A DNA stretch of 64,000 nucleotides from Calcarisporiella thermophila CBS 279.70 (taxonomy: Eukaryota > Calcarisporiellomycota). The position numbers were made by a program, and so were the translations under genes. The notes beneath the pieces were generated by a model that was not told the DNA's origin, ran no database searches, and saw only the letters and a list, made by a program, of their open reading frames with translations. The stretch covers positions 124,001 through 188,000 of the forward strand of contig NW_027192205.1 in the NCBI RefSeq assembly GCF_041956535.1, written 5' to 3'. Of this stretch, positions 1 to 10,128 are shown one piece after another (the stretch's first letter is position 1; every line of letters starts with the position of its first letter).

Positions 1-452
1 AGATAATCAACAATGGAGAACTCGAAGCTGAAAATGTCTGAGTCGGTGCAAGGAAAAACTATACCTCTTTATATGTATTTTCAAGCAATTTACGGCGTAT
101 AGGAGGGCATTCAGGTTTTTCCCTGACGCGTTTAACACGATCTTCTTCACTATCGTCCGATAATCAACAAGTGGACACATTGTTTCNNNNNNNNNNNNNN
201 NNNNNNNNNNNNNNNNNNNNNNNNNNNNNNNNNNNNNNNNNNNNNNNNNNNNNNNNNNNNNNNNNNNNNNNNNNNNNNNNNNNNNNNNNNNNNNNNNNNN
301 NNNNNNNNNNNNNNNNNNNNNTAATTGAGCCTACCATTAACTCCTGGTTGAAGAACCTGCAAATGGGGAACAAGGATTCGGCTCTGAAAGTGGTCCTTGC
401 CAAGCCCATCTATGGCAATCACATCTTCAATTTTTATAAATTCAGCTTCCAT
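1..452 (-). CDS. Acyl-CoA thioesterase (TesB family), copy A, partial at window edge
   Basis: This is the 5' half of a TesB-type (peroxisomal Tes1/ACOT8-like) acyl-CoA thioesterase, which hydrolyses acyl-CoA to fatty acid and CoA. The start at 452 begins MEAEFIKIEDV and leads to KDHFQSRILVPHLQ, which fits the N-terminal hot-dog segment of the family. An assembly gap (187-321) removes the next part. A linker exon near 149-65 reads SEEDRVKRV, then ECPPIRRKLLENTYKE, and ends at a GT donor. The 3' exon lies beyond the left edge, so integrity cannot be judged. The linker keeps an open frame and is slightly closer to the family pattern than the one in copy B at 2785-3892. Confidence 0.6.
187..321. 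other. Assembly gap (135 N)
   Basis: A run of N inside thioesterase copy A. The matching gap in copy B is 319 N, so both gaps fall at the same place in the duplicated gene. This suggests collapse or misassembly of the repeat rather than a biological difference. Confidence 0.95.
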
Positions 453-1721
453 AAGTTTGACTCGCTTGGACAAGTAGCGCACAAGTTCTTTATAGATCAA
501 ACAAATTATTTTAGAAATAATAGGGGTCCTTTCCGATTTCTTACCGATATTTATACTTATGAAATGAATGAATAAACAGTTTCGGTACATTTCGGTAAAT
601 TTAGCTTGAGAATTCATTTCGCAATCTAATACCCAGCAAATGATAGCGAACATCAGCGCAGGGGTTAATAAGATCTCCGCATTATATTGGATATCCCAAT
701 ACCAGGAATCCTAAATATGACCATCATCTTTATAGTAAGATGCTGCATTTAGCCTTTGAATTAAATAATATCCAATTACACCTTACAAAGTGCTTTGTAT
801 TCCATCCATCTTTTCATAATATATTGGCAAATGTAGACCGGACACATTGCTTATTAGCAATGTTAAATTAGGTCGGCAATATGTTTGGCATACCTGGACA
901 AACAAGGATATTTGGGCGCAGATGGATCACTAAAGTTTTCATTTTCTACACGTGTCGGTAAAATTGCACTAATATTCGTGACGATAAAGTTAAATCCGAA
1001 GCTTAAACGTCATCCCTGTAAAAAGCCACCGAAAGGAAGCTCCGTGGAAACATTAAGGATCATATATACCATTGGCTCATGTGGATTTTCAATAAACGGA
1101 ATATGGAAACCGGAAAAGGCACACTATGGAATTTTATTCGTCTTGGCCCAAGCAAAAAAAATTTGGGCCGAAATAAATCTATGGAACTGAGTTTCAGCTG
1201 TGATTTTACGGCCAGGCAAAAGAGCTCCTTTAAAAATTCCCCAAGATTTCGGAGTAAATATGTTCAAACAAACAAGCTGTTATTAAGGCAAAAAGAGGAT
1301 ATACTAAGTGGTAGTCAGAGAGCACTTTATTTATACAAATTATTGAGTATTCATTATAATGCCCCTGAAAAGAAAGAGAATAAAAGGTTGGCACCATGTA
1401 AAATCTCTATATCTGGATTTAAGAAATTCTCCGAAATATATTAATATTTCACTTGAAGAGAGTTAGCAAAGGATATTCAGTTGTATATGTAATGATAACG
1501 GAGTAAGTGGGGTTTCCAAATAATTAATTGTATTTTATATGGACGTTGTTTGTAGAGAAATATTTAGGTAAAATTAAAAATTTTAAGGTGCCCAAAAACT
1601 TTCCGGAGATACTTTATATTCAGGAGAATTAAGATTAAAGGCGATATAACCATATATTTTTCTTTTAGTTTATATTCATCCTCAATCTTAATTACTTTTT
1701 CTATTTGTATTAGGTTTGCAG

Positions 1722-1886
1722 AACCGTCCGGTTGCAACAGCAGTTGCGAGCGCAGGAAAAAGGAAAGCCAAGGGAATCAGTTCCGTGGAAGAATTGGGCA
1801 ACGAGATAGAGAGGGTCAAGAAGCTTGCACGAACTTACAGAAATAAGAGAAAGTCGAATCACCAGGCAAGACAGGGCATAATGTAA
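1722..1886 (+). pseudogene. Orphan 3'-exon-like fragment, basic peptide
   Basis: An AG acceptor after a T-rich tract (ttaggtttgcag) is followed by 54 codons and a stop. The peptide is strongly basic, with stretches such as AGKRKAKG, EELGNEIERVKKLAR and TYRNKRKSNHQARQG. It looks like the last exon of a nuclear or nucleolar protein, or of an element-encoded protein. No upstream exon could be joined, so it is probably a gene fragment carried in with the surrounding extra segment. The family is not recognised. Confidence 0.3.
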
Positions 1887-1921
1887 TTCCATGATTTGTA
1901 AATGCTAACGCAGCATTAAAA

Positions 1922-1962
1922 AATATATAGAATTTTTTACTGGATAAAAAATTCTATATATT
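1922..1962. repeat. Perfect 18-bp inverted repeat with 5-nt loop
   Basis: The arms at 1922-1939 and 1945-1962 are exact reverse complements (aatatatagaatttttta in the left arm), around the loop ctgga. It sits 36 bp after the stop of the orphan exon. It could be the core of a non-autonomous element or a 3' processing hairpin; neither is shown. Confidence 0.8.
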
Positions 1963-2157
1963 AATGGCATGATATCGTTTATAAACCTGGTGTAATTGAG
2001 CAACAATTACCTTACAGATTTGTGATAACCAGCATAGAGAATTTCTCACACTCCGTATGTTTGTTTACGGCATTTTCCTGCAAGTGTTTCTGAGTTTATT
2101 CCTTACTCCGACTCCTTACTAGGCGCGCATATCGCTTACTTACATACATTGGCCAGA

Positions 2158-2784
2158 CTTGTTCTTCTGATTATCAACCTTAGCATTCTTAATATCATGG
2201 TAAACCCTTCCACTCATTAAAAAAAAACGAATTATAGAATACTTCGAGTGTGGGCCGTCATTTTGCGGTGATTTAAGTATTAAAATACTTAAATTTACAA
2301 AATGCTGGTCCCATTTCGTTGAATTTGGTTTTTTACTCCACGTTTATATGCTATTTAATTCCAATATTTCACGTTGAAAGTAGACCATATTTAGTCAATA
2401 TCTTGGGGGATGTTATGTCTGAAATGAAGGCGTGGGGGTCCCAAGTATCAAGACAAGAGAGAGTGAAAAAGTTTAACCTTGTCCTCCTTGATAAATAGTA
2501 CCTACTGGTCGTTTCCGAGCTGAAATGACCAACTCAGAAAACGACCAAGAAAGGGTTTTTTCAAAAGACTTTATACACTATAATATCCTGCTATCTTGTA
2601 TGAATAAAGCGCATTTTAATGAACTTAATAGAATCAACCGTAAATGTAAATGAGTAAATAGTATAAACATTTAGAAATGGCGCTATTAAAATAATTTTGC
2701 AACAGTCTCCCATGAAATACGAATGCTATACTTTGCGGTCCTACCATCGTTAAAAATAGTACTGAAACTCTATCGCGTTTACGT
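2158..2784. other. Intergenic, right part of duplication copy A
   Basis: 2157-2350 matches 4495-4640 (shared aaacccttccac and gtgggccgtcat). At 2506-2547 there is an imperfect inverted repeat with arms tggtcgttt and aaacgacca. No coding potential was found. Confidence 0.5.
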
Positions 2785-3892
2785 CTACAATTTGCTATTT
2801 TTCATAAAATCCTCTTCTAGACTCCCACGTTTAAACCTCACAACTCCTTCCTGCACTAAGCTCGCTACCAAAGTTCCGTCTTGTTTGTAGATTCTCCCAA
2901 GCACAAGTGCTCTAGTGTTTCTCAATATCGGTGCCTCTGTCTCAAAGAGTAGCCATTCATCTGCTCTAAAATTATCATGGAAATAGACGACGTGATCTAA
3001 ACTAGCCAGCGTGGTAATATAGGGATCGGTGATGTACCCAACTCCAAGTGGAAAGCATGCCGTAATGAGGAGCTCTAAGTCCGAAGCATAAGCTAGAGCA
3101 CATTCATGCACTACATGGTCATCCGAAAACTGTCCTCTCGTGCGGAACCACAAGTATCTATGGGTGGTTTTAGTTATGGGAGCCAATATACCCTCTTCAG
3201 GATTTGCATAAGTAGCTCGGAATTCTATTGGACTATAGGGCTACGAGAGTTAAGTCAGATAATCAACAATGGAGAACTCGAAGCTGAAAACGTTTTCAGG
3301 ATTGAAAGGGATAGAGATACCTCTTTATATGTATTTTCATACAACATACGGCGTATAGGAGGGCACTCAGGATTTTTTACGATGTGTTTAGCACGATCTT
3401 CTTCACTATCGTCCGATAATCAACAAGTGGACACATTATTTCNNNNNNNNNNNNNNNNNNNNNNNNNNNNNNNNNNNNNNNNNNNNNNNNNNNNNNNNNN
3501 NNNNNNNNNNNNNNNNNNNNNNNNNNNNNNNNNNNNNNNNNNNNNNNNNNNNNNNNNNNNNNNNNNNNNNNNNNNNNNNNNNNNNNNNNNNNNNNNNNNN
3601 NNNNNNNNNNNNNNNNNNNNNNNNNNNNNNNNNNNNNNNNNNNNNNNNNNNNNNNNNNNNNNNNNNNNNNNNNNNNNNNNNNNNNNNNNNNNNNNNNNNN
3701 NNNNNNNNNNNNNNNNNNNNNNNNNNNNNNNNNNNNNNNNNNNNNNNNNNNNNNNNNNNNNAAATTGAGCCTACCATTAACTCCTGGTTGAAGAACCTGC
3801 ACATGTGAAGTAAGGGTTTGGCTCTGAAAGCGGTCCTTGCCAAGCCCATCTATGGCAATCACATCTTCAATTTTTATAAATTCAGCTTCCAT
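2785..3892 (-). CDS. Acyl-CoA thioesterase (TesB family), copy B, with internal assembly gap
   Basis: Peroxisomal-type acyl-CoA thioesterase II. The start at 3892 gives MEAEFIKIEDV and then KDRFQSQTLTSHVQ. The second part is hidden by the gap 3443-3761. A linker exon at about 3405-3321 reads SEEDRAKHIV and RRMLYENTYKE, then a GT-AG intron (3320-3241) leads into the last exon 3240-2785. That exon gives SPIEFRATYANPEEG, YLWFRTRGQFSDDHVVHEC, ALAYASDLELL, SLDHVVYFHDNFRADEWLL and VASLVQEGVVRF, the complete C-terminal hot-dog domain with the typical LDH and RADEW signatures. The last residues NSKL are not a canonical peroxisomal SKL. A functional gene is likely, but the middle cannot be verified. 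Confidence 0.75.
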
Positions 3893-4460
3893 AAGTTTGA
3901 CTCGCTTGGACAAGTAGCGCACAAGTTCTTTATAGATCAAACAAATTATTTTAGAAATAATAGGGGTCCTTTCCGATTTCTTACCGATATTTATACTTAT
4001 GAAATGAATTAATACACTGTCTCGGAACCTTTTAGTATAATCTAGCTAAGATTTCATTTCATAACTTCATACCCAGCAAATCGGGTTCTTGTAAAGAGAG
4101 TCGGTGCGCCAAACATATTTAATAAATCACCATTAGCTTGACATTATATCCCAATACCAGGAATCCTAAATATGACCATCATCTTTATAGTAAGATGCTG
4201 CATTTAGTTATTTGCATCAAATTAAATCTAATGACACCTCACAAAGCGTTTTGCGATCCATCTCAGTCTTTAAACTAACTATTAGCAAGTATAGAACAGA
4301 TATTCTGCCTATTAGCAGTGTTAAATTGGATTGGTACTATGTTCGGAATAGTTGGACAAATGAGGAAATTTGGCGCAGATGGGTCATAGGGTTTTCTTTT
4401 ACCTTCACATGTTGGTAGAATTGCAATAGTACTGGTAACGATGAAATTAAATCTAAAGAT
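3257..4460. repeat. Tandem duplication unit, copy B
   Basis: Diverged direct copy of 1-1010 (see that entry), covering the 5' half of thioesterase copy B and about 570 bp of its upstream DNA. Shared blocks include taggggtcctttccgatttc and the run tatgaccatcatctttatag. Unlike copy A, it lacks the 1.15 kb extra segment. Confidence 0.85.
3443..3761. other. Assembly gap (319 N)
   Basis: A run of N inside thioesterase copy B, at the place equivalent to the gap 187-321 in copy A. Confidence 0.95.
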
Positions 4461-5235
4461 GGAATATTATTGCGCATATTTACAAAAATCGGTCAAAATT
4501 GTTTTTCTTATTAGCAACAAGTTTATTAAAATCATGGTAAACCCTTCCACTCGGTAAAAAATATTCACATTATAGACCGTTTTAAATGTGGGCCGTCATT
4601 TGTGGAGATCCATAATTAAAAATACACGAGTTTACAAAAAAAAATGATGGAATATCGCAGGATAGAGATTTTTTTTTAATTTTCATATGTTAATTTTTTT
4701 CCAATAATTCACCATAATAACTTATATCTGAACCCTGTTCATTATTACCAGAATAATCTATAATCTACAGTGAATTCTGTAGTGTCCTACAAAAAATCGC
4801 AGCACTCACTATGCTTAGCATTAAGTTAAATCTTAATTTTTAATGAATAGGGCAAAGATTTTAGTAGAGCCCGAAAAATAACAAATTTATCCAGGGAATG
4901 AACCTAAACCTCTCGTGTAAAAGGAAATTTTAATATCAACGTCAATAGAACATACCTTGTAAGTTTAAAACACATAGCCCACGATTACCCCGAGCAATTA
5001 GTGTGGTGCCAACTCGTCAATAGGAGGTTCGAATTCGTCAGAACCGAGAAACACCATTGTATCTCAAAGAAATTTTAGAAATCTGAGAAACAGATGAAAC
5101 ACTTTAAGAAATTAAACAAAAAATAATTAATAATGCATTTAGTCATCGAGATTAGCCTGAATAATACCGAATACAAATATTCTTTTTTTTCCAACTAAAT
5201 AGTTTGAAAACGAAAATTTTTACTTTATCCTGAAA
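3893..5235. other. Intergenic between thioesterase B and SDR pseudogene
   Basis: AT-rich. The first 570 bp belongs to the duplicated unit and is the 5' flank of thioesterase B. About 4980-5235 resembles the 5' flank of the intact SDR near 7330-7633 (for example the pairs ggttcgaattc / gattcaaattcc and aataatttataat-like blocks). No further gene was found. Confidence 0.5.
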
Positions 5236-6357
5236 ATGGACTCGAGTCTGCAGGCTTCTCACCTTTTCGATCTGAGCAACAAGGTAGCTTTGGTGACCGG
5301 TGGAGGAACCGGGATTGGGTTCATGATTGCAAAGGCCCTTGAGGCAAACGGTGCCAAAGTGTACATTGTGGGACGCAGATTGGATGCGTTGAAGAAGGTG
5401 TCTGGTGGGAATATCATCGCACTGCAAGTGATGTGTCTAGTCGAGAGTCGGTTGACGAGCTAGTCAAAAGTTTTCCTGAAGATCGGCTCGATATTCTCGT
5501 GAACAATGCTGGTATAGGGTTCTGGGATGAGGGAAATGATCAGGAAAAATGGAGAAAAACCTTCCAGATCAATCTCAATAGTGTTTACAATATGGTCGCA
5601 GCTTTCCTTCCCTTGATAAAGGCCACTAAAGGGTACCCCGGAAAAATCATTAATATCGGATCCACCGTTACCAACATGATAAATAGCACTAACCAGTGGA
5701 GGACTTATGCATATCCTGTATCCAAAGAGGTCCGATATTAAAATCTTGAATGGATTTCTACAAGTCATGGAATATATTTCAAGCAAGGTAAAACATAACC
5801 AGATGATCAGACTAGAACGAACACAAGAAACACGAGCAATATTTGAAAGGTCAAGCGAACTTCCCAAATGTGATGAAAGTCGCCCTATTCTGTATATTCC
5901 GGTTTACAAATCTAGTTCACCCTTACACCTACATTCTTACCTTTTAATTACGACTTCTTCCTAATTCCTAGATTTAAACCTCACGTCTCTTCACTGCTCA
6001 ATGCATACTTTTCTGTTTGAATATTTCACCAAACACAAGTGCTCCCGTATTTCTAAATATCGGAGCCTCCCCAGCTATGTGTAGCCATTCATATGATCTA
6101 AAACTAGCAAAGAGATAAACTCTGTGATCTATACTTGTTAGCCTCGTGGGGTAAGGATCGGGGTTGACCGTTTCCTTCGGGGCTGACTATAAAACGCCTA
6201 GAAGAAGACTTAAATAATATCTTAAAGCATATTCCTTTCCGAAGGTTAGGGAGAAACATGGATATAGAAGAATTGTCACCATGGTTGGCTTCTGATGCGG
6301 GGATTTTATAACTGGCCAAATAATAACTGTTGATGGAGGATATTGGATATTAGAATA
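5236..6357 (+). pseudogene. Short-chain dehydrogenase pseudogene, split by an insertion
   Basis: Close paralogue of the intact SDR at 7634-8395. It begins MDSSLQASHLFDLSNK and keeps the TGGGTGIG cofactor motif. One G is missing near 5426 (ctgcaagtgatg against ctgcaaggtgatg in the intact copy), which shifts the frame before the VSSRESVDEL segment. Just after the catalytic YPVSK, near 5728, homology stops. About 440 bp of foreign sequence follows, and SDR homology resumes near 6170 with ttccttcgg and runs to the end near 6357. About 78 bp of SDR sequence (26 codons) is lost at the junction. At least one further frameshift affects the 3' part (LLASDAG region). It is clearly non-functional as an SDR. 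Confidence 0.9.
5728..6170 (-). pseudogene. Thioesterase-locus fragment lodged inside the SDR pseudogene
   Basis: 5745-6168 matches 8786-9217 in the same orientation. It includes the SDR downstream flank (atcttgaatggatttcta) and the 3' end of a TesB-type thioesterase read on the minus strand, recognisable as segments matching RADEWLL and RNTRALVLGRIYK in the intact copy. The fragment has stops and is not translatable. It shows that DNA from the 8.8-9.2 kb locus, or an ancestor of it, was copied into this SDR copy. Confidence 0.8.
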
Positions 6358-7633
6358 AGAGAGGCAGAGAGGATTAAAGGTTTAAATCGCAGATTAGTCG
6401 GTATTCAAGACTGGTAGTAGTAGTTAGCCAGCAACTATTTACTGAAAAAAAAATTAGTATGCTTTTATATTTGAGAATCGATATCTAAATTCTACTTATT
6501 ACTACCCCGAATATTGGTATATGAACTTGATGCTTTTACTTGAAATATCGAGATATTTTCAACCAGTATGACATCCTTTTATCCTGTTTATATTGTTGGC
6601 ATAGAGTTAACGTGAGAGTATGAACAGAAAAAATCGTAAGGTGGACAGACTGTTTGGAATAGTGTTCTATTGATTTTTTTATAGCTAAATCAAAAGTATT
6701 CCCTAGAGCAAGTATATACTGCAGTTCTTGGGCATGGGAAGTCCAGTATTACACTGACATCGATTGTCAGTCGACTTTTTGATTTCAATGCCACTTTCTC
6801 TTAACATTATTAGCTGCGCCGCAATACTGTATGGATATTATGTATGAAATTGTTAAATGTAAATCAACATTGTTGTGGCATATCAGTTTATATCAGATTC
6901 CCTAGTAAAAGTACCCAAATGGTCAGTATGAATTTGTTTTTATTCTAAGCAGAGCTTGCTATAATAAATCATAACATTATTTGAATACATTTGTATTTGT
7001 CATGTAGAAAATCTAGTTTTAGGTTAATGTTCGATTTCAAGTAACAGTTTTATGGTCATTTATATGGTAAATAAAAGACTTCATTTCGCGTTCCAGTTTG
7101 GAGAGTACCAACTCAAACACGGTTACAGTATTCGTCATATATATTGAAATTTATACCAAGTTTGTTTGCAATTAATCCGGGGAAAAACTGCTCTGAAATT
7201 CAATAATTTTTTGAATTAGTAATCATCAGCCGCTGAGAGATAAGAGGAGAGATCAACGCAATCATGCTATTGAATCACATCACAAAATTTAAACAAGACG
7301 AATACAATTTCTAAAAAAAGTAATCGTAACAGTTAGTGGGGATCCAGACACAATCCATCAACGACGGATTCAAATTCCACGGAACTGAGTAACATCAGAA
7401 TTCCTGTGAGAAGTATTAGAAAATAGAGAGTAAAATGAAGCCCCTTTAGAAATAAAATTATTTAGTAATAAGTTTATTTAGAAATAATTTATAATCCTTT
7501 TAGTCATCGAGAAATACTTGAACAATGTCAAGCATAAGCATCATTATAATGATGCCAAGCTCAAATATCATTCTTTTTCACATAAATACGAGTCGTTTGA
7601 AGGCGATGGTTTTTAACATGAATTAATTTAAAC
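6358..7633. other. Intergenic between the two SDR copies
   Basis: 6360-6750 is a diverged copy of the DNA downstream of the intact SDR (8396-8775); shared blocks include ggtttaaatcg and the pair ttgattttttt / ttgattttttg. The remainder is AT-rich 5' flank of the intact SDR. No coding signal was seen. Confidence 0.5.
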
Positions 7634-8395
7634 ATGAATTTGAGTCTGCAGGCTTCTCATCTTTTCGACCTGAGCAACAAGGTAGCTTTGGTGACCGGTG
7701 GAGGAACCGGGATTGGGCTCATGATTGCAAAGACCCTTGAGGCAAACGGTGCCAAAGTGTACATTGTGGGACGCAGATTGGATGTGTTGAAGAAGGTGTC
7801 TGGTGGGAATATCATCGCACTGCAAGGTGATGTGTCTAGTCGAGAGTCGGTTGACGAGCTAGTCAAAAGTTTTCCTGAAGATCGGCTCGATATTCTCGTG
7901 AATAATGCTGGTGTGGCGTACCCGGGCGAAGAATATGATCAAGAAAAATGGAGAAAAACTTTCCAGATCAATCTCGAGAGTATACACTTTATGGTCGCAG
8001 CTTTCCTTCCCTTGTTGAAGGCCACTAAAGGGCACCCCGGGAAAATCATTAATATCGGGTCCACCGTCACTAGCATAAAGAAACGCCCTAACGAATTTAG
8101 ACAATATGCATATCCCGTGTCCAAAGCGGGCGTAAATCATCTTTCTAAAATACTTGCTGCTGATCTAGCTAGTGAAAACATCACTGTGAATGTGATAGAA
8201 CCAGGAGCTTTTCCTTCGGAGATGTTCGACAAAGCTATTGAGCATTTGGATAATATAATGCAGTATATTCCTTTTCAAAGGCTAGGGAGTAATACGGATA
8301 TAGGAGGAGTGTCGCTATTGTTGGCTTCTGATGCGGGTGATTATATAACTGGTCAGATAATTGCTGTTGATGGAGGAACTTGGATATTAGGATAA
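7634..8395 (+). CDS. Classical short-chain dehydrogenase/reductase (3-oxoacyl reductase-like)
   Basis: Single-exon, 253-residue NAD(P)-dependent oxidoreductase. The Rossmann cofactor motif TGGGTGIG lies at about residues 21-28 and NNAG near 90. The catalytic Ser is in IGSTVT near 140, and Tyr/Lys are in the YPVSK motif near 160. The C-terminal VDGGTWILG ending is typical of the FabG-like subgroup. The N-terminus (HLFDLSNKVALVTGG) resembles fungal proteins annotated as RhlG-like 3-oxoacyl-ACP reductases, so a beta-ketoacyl or similar carbonyl substrate is plausible, though the substrate cannot be read from sequence. It lies beside acyl-CoA thioesterase copies in an array, which hints at a shared lipid or polyketide context. 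An upstream ATG is followed at once by a stop, which supports this start. Length is normal for the family. Confidence 0.9.
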   Translation: MNLSLQASHLFDLSNKVALVTGGGTGIGLMIAKTLEANGAKVYIVGRRLDVLKKVSGGNIIALQGDVSSRESVDELVKSFPEDRLDILVNNAGVAYPGEEYDQEKWRKTFQINLESIHFMVAAFLPLLKATKGHPGKIINIGSTVTSIKKRPNEFRQYAYPVSKAGVNHLSKILAADLASENITVNVIEPGAFPSEMFDKAIEHLDNIMQYIPFQRLGSNTDIGGVSLLLASDAGDYITGQIIAVDGGTWILG

Positions 8396-9014
8396 AAGAG
8401 ATTATGGGGATTGTGGTTTAAATCGTAGATTAGTCAATATTTTAGTATTAGTAGTATAAATTAGTCGATCCTCATGTATAAGTTTGACCATTTTTATTGT
8501 TGATCTGTGCTTTATATTTTCATATCACTACTACCAAGATGGATATTCAGATTAAACAATTCTTATTAGTTGAGTGAAATATCGCGACATGTTCAACCTG
8601 TATATCATTCTTTATTGCTGGTAGATTAAGCAATCATGAAAATGTGCTAAGAAACGACAATACAATGAACAAGCTTGGAGTAGTATCTCGATTGATTTTT
8701 TGATTTGCCTAAACCAAAAGTATGCCAAAGAGGTGAATGTACGCTACCATTTTCGGTTGAGAAGTCACATATTGAATAGAGATCTTGAATGGATTTCTAA
8801 AATTTGTTGAATACAATTCAAGCAGGTAAAATATAACCAATTAATCAAAATAAAACGAAAACAAGAGTTCGAGTCAATTTGAAAGATCAAGCGAGCTTTC
8901 CATATGAAACGAAAGTCATCCTATTCTGTCATACCATCACTATATTCAGAATTGCAAAACTGGGTCACTTTTACTCCTAGATTCTGCAACTCTAACTAAG
9001 ACTTATTCCCAGTT
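8396..9014. other. Intergenic, duplicated SDR 3' flank
   Basis: AT-rich. 8396-8775 matches 6360-6750, and 8786 onward matches the segment inserted in the SDR pseudogene. No gene was found. Confidence 0.5.
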
Positions 9015-9435
9015 TCTGGGCTTAAACCTCACGACTTTTTACTGCACTATGCTCACTGCCATCCTACTTATATATTTCACCAAATACATGCGCTCTCGTA
9101 TTTCTAATTATCAGAGTATCCGTATCTATGTGTAGCCATCCATTTGATCTAAAACTATCATGGATATAACCAATGCGATATATACTAGCCAGTCTTGTAG
9201 GGTAAGAATCGGTGTTGAACAAGACACCAAGTGGAAGGCATCCTGTGGATAGAGGTTCGACATCTGAAGCGTAAACTAGAGCACACTTGTGCACCATATG
9301 TTCATCTGGGAGCTTCCTTGTAATACGGAATCGCACTCTATGAGTCGCTTTAACAATGGAAATTAATATTCCTTTGGCGTATGGATAGGTAGCAAGATAA
9401 CTCATTGGCTTATATATACGAAAATCTCAGAAAGT
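9015..9435 (-). pseudogene. Acyl-CoA thioesterase fragment, copy C (C-terminal domain only)
   Basis: The minus strand reads ALVYASDVEPL, TRLASIYRIGYIHDSFRSNGW, TLIIRNTRAHVFGEIYK, a decayed version of the C-terminal exon of thioesterase B. The frame is lost after GEIYK: a stop follows, then a second stop before the segment equivalent to VVRF. The LDH and RADEW signature residues are changed (IYR, RSNGW), and no N-terminal exons are present next to it. It lies convergent to the intact SDR. The same material is found inside the SDR pseudogene (5745-6168). Confidence 0.8.
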
Positions 9436-9556
9436 TAGCAGCATGAGAACCATTTCACGTCACAGTGTGTACCCTATAAAAATAGAGCTGAACCTATTTA
9501 TAAACTTTAAACTACATTGAGTTTATATCACCTATCCAGCAGGCTAAGGCCTCGAG

Positions 9557-10128
9557 ATGATTGATTCTGCTGTCGAGGAAATCAAGGAGTATATACGGTT
9601 GCTAATGGCATCCAATTGCGGATTGACGTTAGCGGCGAAAATGTCGGCCATTATAAGGGCATTTCTCGGGAGGAACGACTACACTATGAACAAGTATAAA
9701 GGTGGAGGTTCACAATGGCCCGAAATAATGAACATCTGGGAAAGATCCAAATGCTGGGAAAAGATGATTGCTTTAGATGATTGCTTGCACACCCGCGTGA
9801 GTATGGGAAAAATAAAGATACTGACAACCTTAAAGATCCGAGGTGCATCAAAAGCCAAGAGAACTTGGAACATAGTAGGCGTCCAGTGCAGAGACCGCCA
9901 CGATCTAGCAATGCGAGCCCGATTGAATGGCGCCAGCTGCCAAAGAGAGTGGGAGAGAATGTGTGGCGGGTGCTAGTCAAGTATGGAATCAGGATGGCGT
10001 CTAGTGACGGTCGTGCCGTCTCTTTGGAAGCTGGCCTTTCGGGCCAGAAGGCTGTGGGCGAAGCTCATTGGAGCGAGCAACTCGATTTGGGTCTGGACCA
10101 AACATATCCACAAAAAAGGGCCATGTGA
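9557..10128 (+). pseudogene. Possible relic of a Myb/Reb1-like DNA-binding gene
   Basis: Pieces in shifting frames resemble Myb/SANT repeats: VEEIKEYIRLL near the start, TWNIVGVQCRDRHDLAMR (W..I..QCRDR pattern), then LVKYG followed by GWRLVTVVP and FRARRLWAKL. The order resembles Reb1/TTF1-type proteins, but no single frame or intron set joins them, and stops intervene. The base composition is more GC-rich than the 9 kb to the left and more like the gene-dense part. This is either a decayed gene or one whose introns I could not place. The call is tentative. Confidence 0.3.

Larger units (their letters stand above)
1..1010. repeat. Tandem duplication unit, copy A (left part)
   Basis: This stretch is a diverged direct copy of 3257-4460. 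The match starts with the shared string agataatcaacaatggag at positions 1 and 3257, passes through both thioesterase 5' exons and both assembly gaps, and fades near 1010. Homology to the second copy resumes near 2157 with atcatggtaaacccttccac, so copy A carries about 1.15 kb of extra DNA. Base pairing was judged by eye; identity in the thioesterase exon is high and falls in the flanking DNA. Confidence 0.85.
1010..2157. other. Extra segment present only in duplication copy A
   Basis: About 1.15 kb that interrupts the homology between the two duplicated units. It is AT-rich, with short open frames (885-1190 and 1079-1444) that show no recognisable domain. It holds one exon-like coding fragment (1722-1886) and, just after it, a perfect hairpin (1922-1962). 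No terminal inverted repeats or target-site duplication were found by eye, so calling it a transposon is not justified. Confidence 0.5.

Noticed and set aside
885-1444. Two overlapping open stretches on the plus strand
   Set aside because: No recognisable domain; the first overlaps duplicated non-coding DNA that is not open in copy B.
5020-5050. tRNA-like T-arm string (ggttcgaattc)
   Set aside because: No acceptor stem, anticodon arm or D arm pairs with it; the equivalent place upstream of the intact SDR is also unpaired.
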